Source of the DNA: Nocardia vinacea | GTDB lineage: Bacteria; Actinomycetota; Actinomycetes; Mycobacteriales; Mycobacteriaceae | DNA length: 64,000 bases | Assembly: GCF_035920345.1 (NCBI RefSeq) | Contig: NZ_CP109149.1 | Coordinates: 2,232,001-2,296,000, forward strand | Direction: 5' to 3' | In this document: positions 41,458 to 48,992 of the stretch, piece after piece | How positions within the stretch are numbered: position 1 is the stretch's first letter | How the letters are laid out: the number at the start of each line of letters is the position of its first letter | Program-made: the position numbers and the translations under genes | The notes under the pieces: generated by a model | The model's database searches: none | Seen by the model: the letters and a program-made list of their open reading frames with translations, nothing else | Told to the model about the DNA's origin: nothing

Positions 41458-41503
41458 GACGACCTCCTTGCGCGTCGGCATCAATAGTCCGGTTCCTCTT
41501 CGC

Positions 41504-41529
41504 GTACCCGCGTGCAACGCCGGGCAAAC
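41504..41529 (-). promoter_or_regulatory. SigF-type promoter
   Basis: On minus GTTT (41529-41526), 16 bases, GGGTAC (41509-41504), 46 bases before the ATG of the unknown protein at 41457. Confidence 0.75.
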
Positions 41530-41583
41530 AGTGGATCCGATCACTACGAAACACATTGCGCGACAATGCATTCCCCTCGTCGA

Positions 41584-42369
41584 TCAGTCGCGCAGCGCGG
41601 CGTCGCGCAACTTGCCGAGCGTTCTGGACAGTATGCGGGAGACATGCATCTGCGAAACGCCGAGCTGTTCGGCTATCTGGGACTGGGTCATGGACTCGAA
41701 AAAGCGCATGACCAGCACCTCGCGTTCCCGGTCGGGCAGCTCCTCGATCAGCGGCCGGACCGCCAGGTAGTCCTCCACATACTGGTAGCTGGGCTCATCT
41801 TCACCGAGACTGTCCAGCAGCGGTTGCGGCGCGTTCTCGATGTCGTCGCCGGCCACCGCGTCGATCGAACTCGACTGATAGGCATTGCCCGCGATCAGCG
41901 CCTGGGTGACCTCGACCAGATCCACATCCAGCTCCGCGGCGATCTCGCGCGCCTTCGGCAACCGGCCCAGCCGCTGCGATAACGCCTCGATGGTCGGACC
42001 GATGCTGAGCTGGATCTCTTTGGTGCGCCGGGGCACCCGCACCGCCCAGGTGTTGTCCCGGAAATGCCTGCGCACTTCGCCCATGATCGTCGGCACCGCG
42101 AACGACAGGAACGAGGAACCACGCGACACATCGAAGCGGTCGACGGCCTGCACCAAACCCAACCGGGCCACCTGCAGCAGATCGTCGAAGTTCTCGCCGC
42201 GCCCGGAGAATTTGCGCGCGATGTGTTCGGCCAGCGGTAGGCACCGGCCGATCAGTTCCTCGCGCAATAGTTCTCGACGGTGATCGGCCGGGTCGATGGC
42301 GGCGATCTTTTCGAAGAGCGGCTCGATATTGTCGTAACTGTCGCGGTGCGCTCTCGAATCAGCCGCCAT
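41584..42369 (-). CDS. sigF: SigF/SigB-family sigma factor
   Basis: 261 residues, group 3 sigma-70. Region 2: LIGRCLPLAEHIARKFSGRGENFDDLLQVARLGLVQAVDRFD and SSFLSFAVPTIMGEVRRHFRD; region 3: VPRRTKEIQLSI to about 175; region 4: ELPDREREVLVMRFFESMTQSQIAEQLGVSQMHVSRILSRTLGKLR. ATG 42369 has GGAG five bases upstream inside the rsbW-like gene and overlaps its end by 11 bases. General stress sigma factor, held by the anti-sigma protein. Predicted targets with its consensus are the genes around it. Confidence 0.95.
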   Translation of the reverse strand: MAADSRAHRDSYDNIEPLFEKIAAIDPADHRRELLREELIGRCLPLAEHIARKFSGRGENFDDLLQVARLGLVQAVDRFDVSRGSSFLSFAVPTIMGEVRRHFRDNTWAVRVPRRTKEIQLSIGPTIEALSQRLGRLPKAREIAAELDVDLVEVTQALIAGNAYQSSSIDAVAGDDIENAPQPLLDSLGEDEPSYQYVEDYLAVRPLIEELPDREREVLVMRFFESMTQSQIAEQLGVSQMHVSRILSRTLGKLRDAALRD

Positions 42370-42796
42370 CACCACTCCGCGCCCAGCTGAAGTCGACGAC
42401 AGTCGGATATCCGGAGATCACACTGTCGAACGGCTCCTGCGCCGCCGAGATCGACTGCGTCAGCGTGCGGACGATATGCCAGCCGAATCCGGCCTGACCG
42501 ACCACCTTCTCCGACACCGCGACCGCGGACACGCGCACGAACATCTCGTGATCGTTGTAGGTGAAATCGCTGTCCAGGGTCGAGCCCGGAGTTGCCTCCA
42601 GGATCAACGACGTGGCCACCTCGTCCAGCGCGAGCCGGATATCGACCACTTCATCGATCGCGAAATCCGCGATAAGCGCGACTGTTTCGGCGAGCGCGCG
42701 CAGCATGGTCAGCTGCTCCAACTCGGCGGGGATGCGAACCCCGATCGTCGTCGTCTTCTCCGCCGCGGACTGGGAACTCCACTCCCCCATGCCCAT
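42359..42796 (-). CDS. rsbW: RsbW-type anti-sigma factor (serine kinase)
   Basis: 145 residues. GHKL-type ATPase: N-box region VDIRLALDEVATSLI (the Asn of the typical LNEA is Asp here, as in mycobacterial UsfX), then GFGWHIVRTLTQSI as G-box. It binds SigF and may phosphorylate the STAS antagonist. ATG 42796 has AGAGG five bases before it. It is transcribed from the SigF-like promoter at 42858-42882, a positive feedback loop common in this family. Confidence 0.88.
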   Translation of the reverse strand: MGMGEWSSQSAAEKTTTIGVRIPAELEQLTMLRALAETVALIADFAIDEVVDIRLALDEVATSLILEATPGSTLDSDFTYNDHEMFVRVSAVAVSEKVVGQAGFGWHIVRTLTQSISAAQEPFDSVISGYPTVVDFSWARSGDGG

Positions 42797-42857
42797 CACC
42801 ACCTCTTTTCCTCCGAGCCGACCGGAACTTGCCTTCGAGTCGGGGGCCATTCGCGAC

Positions 42858-42882
42858 TTACCCGGCCGGTCACCATCGAAAC
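42858..42882 (-). promoter_or_regulatory. SigF-type promoter of the rsbW-sigF operon
   Basis: On minus GTTT (42882-42879), 15 bases, GGGTAA (42863-42858), about 60 bases before the anti-sigma start. Fits autoregulation by SigF. Confidence 0.8.
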
Positions 42883-42905
42883 ATCGCAACCGGTGTGGAT
42901 CCGAC

Positions 42906-43586
42906 TCAGTCGGCCTCGATCCGTTCATGCGCAGTCAACAGCAGATGGTCGAAGCGCGTGCGCAGTTCGGCCATCGAATCGGTCAGCATCCCGAGATCGG
43001 CGATCAACTGGGCGGCCAGTGCACGCAGTTTGATGTTGGTCTCCTGGGAGCGCCAGCTCAGCACCCGGAACGCCTGTTCGCCGTTGATACCGTAGGCCAG
43101 CATCAACGCGCCCTTGGCCTGCTCGATCACGGCTCGCGACGCATACAGTTCGGGCAGCGCGTCGTCGAGAGTCTCCTGCTGCCGCTCCTCGAGTGCGTCG
43201 GTGACATCTATGTAGTACCCCGACGTCCCGATCACCGTTTCCGCCTCGTCGAGCATCTGATCGGCGACCACGATCACGTGGTGCACGCGACCGCTCGTAT
43301 CGATGATCCGGTGCCGGCTGGAGAACGGCTGCGCGTTTTCGATGGAGTTGGCCAGGGTGTCAGCGACCTGTGCGCGATCCTCTGGATGTTTATGCGACAG
43401 CAGCAGTTCAGTGGTCGGTGTCACCGTCCCCGGCTCGTATCCATGCAATGCCGCCACCTCGTCGGACCATTCCCACCGCTCGTCGGCAAACCAGAAGTAG
43501 AAGGTGCCGACGCTCTGCGTCTTCCCCATGCCGATGACCCGGCCCAACGCCTTCGCCTGCTCGGGCGAAACCGATCCACTCTCCAT
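42906..43586 (-). CDS. PAS-ANTAR domain regulator
   Basis: 226 residues from ATG 43586 (43613 is possible). An N-terminal PAS fold (FYFWFADERWEWSDEVAALHGYEPGTVTPTTELLLSHKHPEDRAQV, then SRHRIIDTSGRVHHVIVVADQML) is followed by an ANTAR domain (SRAVIEQAKGALMLAYGINGEQAFRVLSWRSQETNIKLRALAAQLI). ANTAR proteins bind paired hairpins in mRNA leaders and prevent termination. The signal is taken by the PAS domain. It sits just upstream of the anti-sigma gene on the same strand, with no SigF-type box of its own. Confidence 0.93.
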   Translation of the reverse strand: MESGSVSPEQAKALGRVIGMGKTQSVGTFYFWFADERWEWSDEVAALHGYEPGTVTPTTELLLSHKHPEDRAQVADTLANSIENAQPFSSRHRIIDTSGRVHHVIVVADQMLDEAETVIGTSGYYIDVTDALEERQQETLDDALPELYASRAVIEQAKGALMLAYGINGEQAFRVLSWRSQETNIKLRALAAQLIADLGMLTDSMAELRTRFDHLLLTAHERIEAD

Positions 43587-43658
43587 CACAGCGCAAGTAT
43601 GGAGTGTGATCATGCTCGGTGCCGGGATATCGACCCGACCAGGGACTTAAGGCCTCAT

Positions 43659-44057
43659 TTAGGTGTCAAGCGCGGCCCGCATCGTCGGGAAATCACAGCA
43701 CACGGCGCGTACTCCGGTAATGGCGAGCACCCGCTCGATCTCCCGGCGCCCCGCGACGATCCGCACAGCGGGACCGTCGTGCGCGGCCCGCTGGGTGATC
43801 GCTCCGATGGTGGCCGCGACCCGGATACTCAAGAATTTGGTGGCGCGCAGATCGAGGACAACCGCATGGCACCGGGTCGTGACGGCTTGTTCGAGCATGG
43901 CGCGGAACTCCGGGAGTGCGGCCGCATCGAGTTCCCCTTCGGCACGCACCACCACACAGTGTTTACGGCGATCGACGCGTTGCGACCAGAACCGGTTACG
44001 TGGTCGTTCACCGGCCGGGTGCTGACCATTCGATCGGTGCTGTAGAGCGGCAGACAT
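43659..44057 (-). CDS. STAS-domain anti-sigma antagonist
   Basis: 132 residues. About 30 residues of polar start, then a STAS fold: HCVVVRAEGELDAAALPEFRAMLEQAV, HAVVLDLRATKFLSIRVAATIGAI, then VRIVAGRREIERVLAITGV. In SpoIIAA-type proteins a Ser in LDSxG is phosphorylated; here the matching site reads LSIRV, so a Ser is present but the Asp and Gly are not. Likely partner of the RsbW-type protein. GGGAGG is six bases before ATG 44057. Confidence 0.85.
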   Translation of the reverse strand: MSAALQHRSNGQHPAGERPRNRFWSQRVDRRKHCVVVRAEGELDAAALPEFRAMLEQAVTTRCHAVVLDLRATKFLSIRVAATIGAITQRAAHDGPAVRIVAGRREIERVLAITGVRAVCCDFPTMRAALDT

Positions 44058-44277
44058 GTCAAACCTCCCAATGGGAATCCCGGTCCTGCGCGGCAGGATC
44101 GGATCACGGGAGAGTGGCGATGGCGGCGGCCGGTACGACATACCGGTAGTCGCCACGATGCGGCAGGTGTCGCTACGCGCTCCCGCTGGCCGAGTCCCGC
44201 TTGGTGTCACCGCGTCGGACCCAGGGTCGGCTGTAGTCTCAACCGTTTCCCATTCTGGCACGCCGGTCCGATCCGTC

Positions 44278-44811
44278 TCAACCACCGGATTCATCGCGGC
44301 CATCGCGCCAGCGCAACGGTGCGATCACCCACGCCGCCGCGAAAAGCGCGGCGACCACCGCTCCCGACACCGCACCGGCGATCGTGCCTGCGACGGTGTC
44401 CATCACCAACATCGTCGCGCCGGTCAGCGCGAGTCCCAGCAGCGCGATTCCGGCCATCGCGCAGCGATGCGCCGCCGCCACGACATTGCCCAACCGATGT
44501 CGCCGGAACAGGATCCGGTGCCACGACACCGGCGCGACCAGGAACACCGTCGCACCCATCGCCGCGGAGACGGTACCCAGATACAGCAGGCGCATCAGCT
44601 GCGACAAGGTGGTGAATCCGGCCTGGAACGGGAGGATCAGCAGCGCGCTGATCAAGAACTGCACACCGGTCTGCACGACGCGCAGTTCCTGCACCAGATT
44701 GGACCAATTGCGGTCCAGTCGTTGCGTTTCGGTCTCATGTCTGGCGTTGCGATCCCATTCCTGATCATCGATGGTCACGGCTGGGTCATCGCCCTTCGAT
44801 GTCGTCGCCAT
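44278..44811 (-). CDS. DUF6328 membrane protein
   Basis: 177 residues with four membrane segments (LVQTGVQFLISALLILPFQAGF, YLGTVSAAMGATVFLVAPVSW, CAMAGIALLGLALTGATMLVMD, VSGAVVAALFAAAWVIAPL) after a polar start RNARHETETQRLDRNWSNLVQELR. DUF6328 proteins are common in actinobacterial stress regulons, function unknown. A SigF-like box at 44846-44870 precedes it. Confidence 0.85.
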   Translation of the reverse strand: MATTSKGDDPAVTIDDQEWDRNARHETETQRLDRNWSNLVQELRVVQTGVQFLISALLILPFQAGFTTLSQLMRLLYLGTVSAAMGATVFLVAPVSWHRILFRRHRLGNVVAAAHRCAMAGIALLGLALTGATMLVMDTVAGTIAGAVSGAVVAALFAAAWVIAPLRWRDGRDESGG

Positions 44812-44845
44812 GGCTGCTCCTGGGTTCGCGCTCCGTATTGGCGGC

Positions 44846-44870
44846 GTACCCGCGCCGGGACGGCATACAC
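44846..44870 (-). promoter_or_regulatory. SigF-type promoter of the DUF6328 gene
   Basis: On minus GTGT (44870-44867), 15 bases, GGGTAC (44851-44846), 34 bases before the start codon. One mismatch from GTTT. Confidence 0.55.
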
Positions 44871-44897
44871 CCCGCGATCGTTGCTCGGAGCGCCGCT

Positions 44898-44922
44898 GAT
44901 TCGGTGTTCGACGGGCGGGTAT
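44898..44922 (+). promoter_or_regulatory. SigF-type promoter of the HdeA-like lipoprotein gene
   Basis: GATT (44898-44901), 15 bases, GGGTAT (44917-44922), 56 bases before ATG 44979. The same GATT-N15-GGGTAT form stands before the CsbD gene. Confidence 0.6.
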
Positions 44923-44978
44923 GCGGATAATGACGCCGACGCGATCGGCGGCATCGTTTCGAGGAGGAGCGATCCATC

Positions 44979-45311
44979 ATGAGAAACACCGGAACAGGCC
45001 GAGGTCGCATCGCCGCGGTGGTCGCTGCGGCCGCGCTGGCGGTCTTGGCCAGCGGCTGCGAGGAGGCCGAGAAGGCGGTGAACAAGGGCGGTGACACACC
45101 CTGTAGTGAATTCGTCGCGCAGGACAAAGATAAACAACGTGTCACGGTGACCAAATTCCTCGAGCAGGAACGTAACGGCAATGCTCCGGCGACCAATGAC
45201 CAGACCGTCGACGCCTCGATCGCCGCCATCGAATTGATGTGCCGGGCACAGGCCAATCCGGACACACCTATCCGCAAAGCCGACTTGACCGGCATCCTGG
45301 TGCCGATGTAA
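44979..45311 (+). CDS. HdeA-like lipoprotein
   Basis: 110 residues. Signal peptide with lipobox LASGC (lipidated Cys at 27), then a small helical domain with Cys in TPCSEFVAQD and in IELMCRAQA. The pair TPC..F (30-40 residues) MC resembles the acid-stress chaperones HdeA/HdeB, which protect periplasmic proteins. Anchored at the outer face of the membrane. GGAGGAG is close before the ATG. Followed by a very strong hairpin. Confidence 0.75.
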   Translation: MRNTGTGRGRIAAVVAAAALAVLASGCEEAEKAVNKGGDTPCSEFVAQDKDKQRVTVTKFLEQERNGNAPATNDQTVDASIAAIELMCRAQANPDTPIRKADLTGILVPM

Positions 45312-45332
45312 TCCCGGTACCGAAAGTAAAAA

Positions 45333-45371
45333 GTAATGGGTTGCCGGACTTATTGTCCGGCAACCCATTAC
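45333..45371. terminator. 17-base-pair perfect hairpin
   Basis: GTAATGGGTTGCCGGAC (45333-45349), loop TTATT, exact complement 45355-45371, 22 bases after the lipoprotein stop. The next palindrome follows after 10 bases, so the two serve as a double terminator. Confidence 0.9.
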
Positions 45372-45380
45372 ATGTCATGT

Positions 45381-45404
45381 GCAGTGATTATCGATAATCA
45401 CTGC
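45381..45404. terminator. 24-base palindrome at the CsbD stop codon
   Basis: GCAGTGATTAT-CG-ATAATCACTGC, perfect over 24 bases. Its right arm overlaps the CsbD stop codon (45398-45400). Read on minus it lies at the end of that gene. Low GC for this genome. It is either a terminator or a protein site. Confidence 0.7.
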
Positions 45405-45643
45405 CCCTGTTGGTAAGCGCGCTGGCGCTGTTCGTCGAGCTTGGCTTCGGCACGCTGCTTCTCGGCGGCCGCTTCCTTGGTGGCTGCTTCACGCTGTGAT
45501 TCCGCCTTATCCTGCTGGGCTTTGCCTTCGCCCCGCAGGTCGTCGTTTCCGAAGACTGCGCCGGCGGCCTCCTTGATCTTGCCCTTGGCGTCTTCGACAA
45601 CGCCTTCGACACCTTCGCGGGGACCACTCTTGTGCTCGGACAC
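45398..45643 (-). CDS. CsbD-family stress protein
   Basis: 81 residues, highly charged: GVEGVVEDAKGKIKEAAGAVFGNDDLRGEGKAQQDKAESQR is the CsbD repeat, then an Ala/Glu/Lys coiled tail with AATKEAAAEKQRAEAKLDEQ. CsbD proteins are SigB targets in Bacillus, function unknown. GTG 45643 has GGAGG eight bases upstream. A GATT-N15-GGGTAT box lies at 45689-45713. Confidence 0.9.
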   Translation of the reverse strand: MSEHKSGPREGVEGVVEDAKGKIKEAAGAVFGNDDLRGEGKAQQDKAESQREAATKEAAAEKQRAEAKLDEQRQRAYQQGQ

Positions 45644-45688
45644 GATATCTACCTCCGAATTATCGGTTTTCAGGTGGACATTCGCCGC

Positions 45689-45713
45689 ATACCCCGGATC
45701 TGCCCGTTGAATC
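45689..45713 (-). promoter_or_regulatory. SigF-type promoter of the CsbD gene
   Basis: On minus GATT (45713-45710), 15 bases, GGGTAT (45694-45689), 45 bases before the GTG start. Matches the box before the HdeA-like gene. Confidence 0.6.
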
Positions 45714-45800
45714 CGAACTCCGCATTTTCCTCGTGGATTCCGCAAATTCTCGCCGCATATCGGGATGTTTCGGCGGTGCGGCAGCGGTTATCGCCGGAGC

Positions 45801-47324
45801 ATGAGGTCCCTGTGGTTGAACGATGCCGAGGTGCCGGCGCGACTGCGGCTCACGCCGGGGCTGCGGTTCGACACCGTCGTGATCGGCGCCGGGCTCACCG
45901 GCCTGGTGACCGCTCTGCTGCTGGCCGAGAGCGGTGTCGACGTGGCGGTGCTGGAGAGTAAGCGAGTCGGGGCGGGTACCACCGGTGCCAGTACGGCGAA
46001 GGTCAGTCTGCTGCAGGGGATTCGAGCGCAGCGGATCCGCGGTCGCCACGGCGATCGGGCGGTGTCCGACTATGTCGAGGCCAATCGCGAGGGACAGCAG
46101 TGGCTGTTGCGCTACTGCGCGGAACATTCGGTGCCCGTCCAGCGCGTCCCGGCACTCACCTACGCTCAGTCCAAGGCCGAAATGTCCGCTGTACGAAGGG
46201 AATACGAGGCGACACGGGCCGCCGGGCTGGCCACGACGCTCGTCGAGGAGCTGGATATGCCGTTCCCGGCGCACGGTGCGGTCCGGCTCGATAACCAGGC
46301 TCAACTCGATCCGATGGCACTGCTGGCCAGTTTGGCCGCCGATATCGAATCGCGCGGCGCGCCGATCTTCGAATCCACCCGCGCCAAGGGCGTGCACAGC
46401 GGCGAGCACGACCAGTTGGTGATCGAAACCGAGCACGGCGATCTGGTCGCGCGCACGATCATTCTGGCCACCGGCACCCCGATACTCGACCGCGGCGGCT
46501 TCTTCGCCCGGCTCACCGCCGAACGCTCCTACCTCAGCGCCTTCCGGGTAGCCGAGCCGATCCCGCATGGAATGTTCATCAGCGCGGGCGAGCCCACTCG
46601 GTCGCTGCGGTATACGCCGGGACCCGATGGTGCGGAGCTGCTGCTGGTCGGCGGCAACGGCCACGTGGTCGGCCGCACGAATGCGGCCAGCCGCCGGGTC
46701 GATGAGTTGATCGCTTGGACACAGCGGTGTTTCCCCACCGCCGAACCGCTGCAGAGCTGGTCCGCGCAGGATTACCACCCCGTCGACGAACTGCCCTACG
46801 TCGGTCCGCTGCTGCCCGGGCAGAATCACATCCTGCTGGCCACCGGCTACGCCAAATGGGGCTTGACCAACGGCATTGCCGCGGCCTTGGCGCTCGTCGG
46901 CCGGGTCAATGGGAAACCACCGCAGTGGGCCGATACCTTCGCCAGCTGGCGGCCGAGCGAGCTGAAGTCGATACCCGCCGCCGTATTCGCCAATAGCTCT
47001 GTGGCCCAACAACTTTCCTTTGGCTGGCTGCGCCTGATCGGCACCGGCCTCGGTGCAGCGCCTGCCGAAGGCAGCGGCCGCGTCGAACGCCACGGGTTGC
47101 GACCGACCGCCGTATGCACCGTCGACGGCGCCACCACCGAGGTATCCGCGGTCTGCCCGCATCTGGGCGGCATCGTGCGCTGGAACGATGCCGAGCAATC
47201 GTGGGATTGCCCGCTGCACGGCTCCCGGTTCGCCGCCGACGGCACGCTGCTCGAGGGCCCGGCCACCGACTCGCTGACGCCGATCGCCGGCCCGTTCCCC
47301 GGACCCGAATCCCGTGAGTTGTGA
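45801..47324 (+). CDS. FAD-dependent oxidoreductase with C-terminal Rieske domain
   Basis: 507 residues in two parts. The DAO-type FAD fold (1-365) has VVIGAGLTGLVTALLLAESGVDVAVLES at 26-53, and GAGTTGASTAKVSLLQG after it. The C-terminal part (about 415-507) is a Rieske [2Fe-2S] domain: Cys-Pro-His-Leu-Gly near 452 and CPLHGSRF near 472. The plan (DadA-like plus Rieske) recurs in bacilli and actinobacteria and is assumed to oxidise an amine or amino acid with electrons passed to the cluster. GGAG precedes the ATG. Next to, but divergent from, the CsbD gene. Confidence 0.9.
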   Translation: MRSLWLNDAEVPARLRLTPGLRFDTVVIGAGLTGLVTALLLAESGVDVAVLESKRVGAGTTGASTAKVSLLQGIRAQRIRGRHGDRAVSDYVEANREGQQWLLRYCAEHSVPVQRVPALTYAQSKAEMSAVRREYEATRAAGLATTLVEELDMPFPAHGAVRLDNQAQLDPMALLASLAADIESRGAPIFESTRAKGVHSGEHDQLVIETEHGDLVARTIILATGTPILDRGGFFARLTAERSYLSAFRVAEPIPHGMFISAGEPTRSLRYTPGPDGAELLLVGGNGHVVGRTNAASRRVDELIAWTQRCFPTAEPLQSWSAQDYHPVDELPYVGPLLPGQNHILLATGYAKWGLTNGIAAALALVGRVNGKPPQWADTFASWRPSELKSIPAAVFANSSVAQQLSFGWLRLIGTGLGAAPAEGSGRVERHGLRPTAVCTVDGATTEVSAVCPHLGGIVRWNDAEQSWDCPLHGSRFAADGTLLEGPATDSLTPIAGPFPGPESREL

Positions 47325-47825
47325 GGTGGGCCTGGTTGTTCGGGCCGGCGCGACCCGCTACGCCTCGATTCCGGAGCATCCGGGCGTCGCGAATTTCGTC
47401 GGCGAGTTCTGACTGCCGTTGCTGCATCACGCGATGCGCTGCCGGTACCGGATAGCTCCTGTCGCGGGATACCCTGCACCGCAACGATTTCGATGTCGAA
47501 TGGCAATCGATTGTCGGGTGCCTCGGTGTCATCCGAGGTGGCTCTGTCCGGCACCCTGTCCGCGTAGCCCGGACCGAAGCGCCTTGGATCACCATCCGGA
47601 CAGGATCGGCGACTCCTGGCGGGTGGCCTGTACACAGATTTGGTGAATCTCGGCAAGTCATGAAGAGGTGCTCCGGGTTGCCCTATGATTGCTAATTGTT
47701 GTGATCCAGACGGCCGGATCTAGCCGGCGATGGTGAACGATCTCTGATCGACCTACGATTTCACATCGACCCGTGTTGCTTGCTGCCTGTTTGCCAATGC
47801 TCGGCCACAACTTCGGGAGGTTGTC
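47325..47825. other. Long gap before the hydrolase
   Basis: 501 bases with no convincing gene on either strand. Its right third (47660-47780) is AT-richer than usual (GATTGCTAATTGTTGTGATC) and may hold the promoter of the hydrolase. The composition break suggests an insertion edge. Confidence 0.4.
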
Positions 47826-48671
47826 ATGCACGATGAGCGCGACCAGTTCGCTGATCTGTCCGAGGTCAGGATGTGCTTCCGCGACGAGGGTGATCCGTCG
47901 GGGGAACCGCTGCTGATGATCATGGGGCTCGGCTCCCAGCTGATCCACTGGCCCCAGGAAATCGTCGACCACCTCGGTGAGCGCGGCTACCGAGTGATCC
48001 GTCCCGACAACCGCGACAGCGGTCTGACCGAGTGGAAGACCACCCCGAGCCAGTACTACCTGCGGGCGGTCGCCCGAGACGCTGTCGAACTCCTCGATTA
48101 TCTCGGCATCGAGCAGGCGCACGTCGTCGGCGCCTCGTTGGGCGGGATGGTCGCCCAGCTACTCGCGATCGAGCACACCCCGCGGGTGCTGTCGCTGTGC
48201 TCGATCATGAGCACGCCGCACTTTCTCATCGGCATGGCCGGTGGGGACGTGCTCGAGGAACTGATGAAACCGATGCCGCCGGATCGTGAGGCCGCGATCG
48301 AGCAGATCACCGACCTGTACACGCTGATCGGCTCGAAGACCTACGCCGACCGTGAGCGCCGTCGCGCGCTCGCGACCGAGGCCTACGACCGCGCACGGCA
48401 CCCCGACGGCTCGGCACGCCAGGTGACCGCGGCCATGATCGCTCCCGACCGCAGGAGCCGCCTCCAGCAGCTGCAGTTGCCCGCGCTGGTCATTCACGGT
48501 GCCGAGGACACGCTCATCAAGATCGCCGGCGGCGAGGCCACCCACGCTGCGATCCCCAACTCGACCTACCTGCCGTTCGCCGCGATGGGCCACGACTTGC
48601 CCGAGCCGCTGTTCGAGCAGATCGTCGAGGCCATCGCCGAAAACGCGGCCCGGCGTCCCGCGGTCGTGTGA
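47826..48671 (+). CDS. Alpha/beta hydrolase
   Basis: 281 residues. CFRDEGDPSGEPLLMIMGLGSQLIHWP gives the oxyanion turn; nucleophile elbow VVGASLGGMVAQ (Ser near 103); the Asp in VIHGAEDTLI and His in AAMGHDLPEPL near 260. Substrate open: esterase, lactonase or haloperoxidase-like. GGGAGG is before the ATG. Third codon positions and residue choice differ from the surrounding genes; along with the decarboxylase it may form a transferred block. Confidence 0.87.
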   Translation: MHDERDQFADLSEVRMCFRDEGDPSGEPLLMIMGLGSQLIHWPQEIVDHLGERGYRVIRPDNRDSGLTEWKTTPSQYYLRAVARDAVELLDYLGIEQAHVVGASLGGMVAQLLAIEHTPRVLSLCSIMSTPHFLIGMAGGDVLEELMKPMPPDREAAIEQITDLYTLIGSKTYADRERRRALATEAYDRARHPDGSARQVTAAMIAPDRRSRLQQLQLPALVIHGAEDTLIKIAGGEATHAAIPNSTYLPFAAMGHDLPEPLFEQIVEAIAENAARRPAVV

Positions 48672-48764
48672 CGTCATCGCTGCAGCCCCGGATTCCCTCG
48701 GGCTGACCGGCGCCGAACGCCACGCAATGCAATGCAGGAGAGCTCTCGATAGCTGAGACGCGAT

Positions 48765-48832
48765 GGACGGCGGAAAGTGCCCGTGTTCGGGCCGGGGTCG
48801 TCGACCGGTCCGGCGGTCACGATCCGCCGTCC
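48765..48832 (+). terminator. Inverted repeat in the gap after the hydrolase
   Basis: GGACGGCGGA (48765-48774) and its complement (48823-48832) around 48 bases that contain smaller symmetric parts (GACCGGTC). It lies in the 321-base gap 48672-48992 in which no gene was seen. Terminator possible. Confidence 0.45.
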
Positions 48833-48992
48833 GTATCGCGGTGAGCTACCGGCGTGGTCGTGTAGCAGCATCCTGAGCGCCGGCTAGGAATTCGATCGAC
48901 GGCGGAGCACAATATTTGCAGGGACGTTGCAGGTGACCTTTCGTGTTCGACAAATCACTTCGCCTACCGATTGAGGGGCGAAAACTGACGAC

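Noticed and set aside
45660..47219. 519-codon open frame on minus
   Set aside because: Antisense of the FAD-Rieske gene, which has clear motifs on plus.
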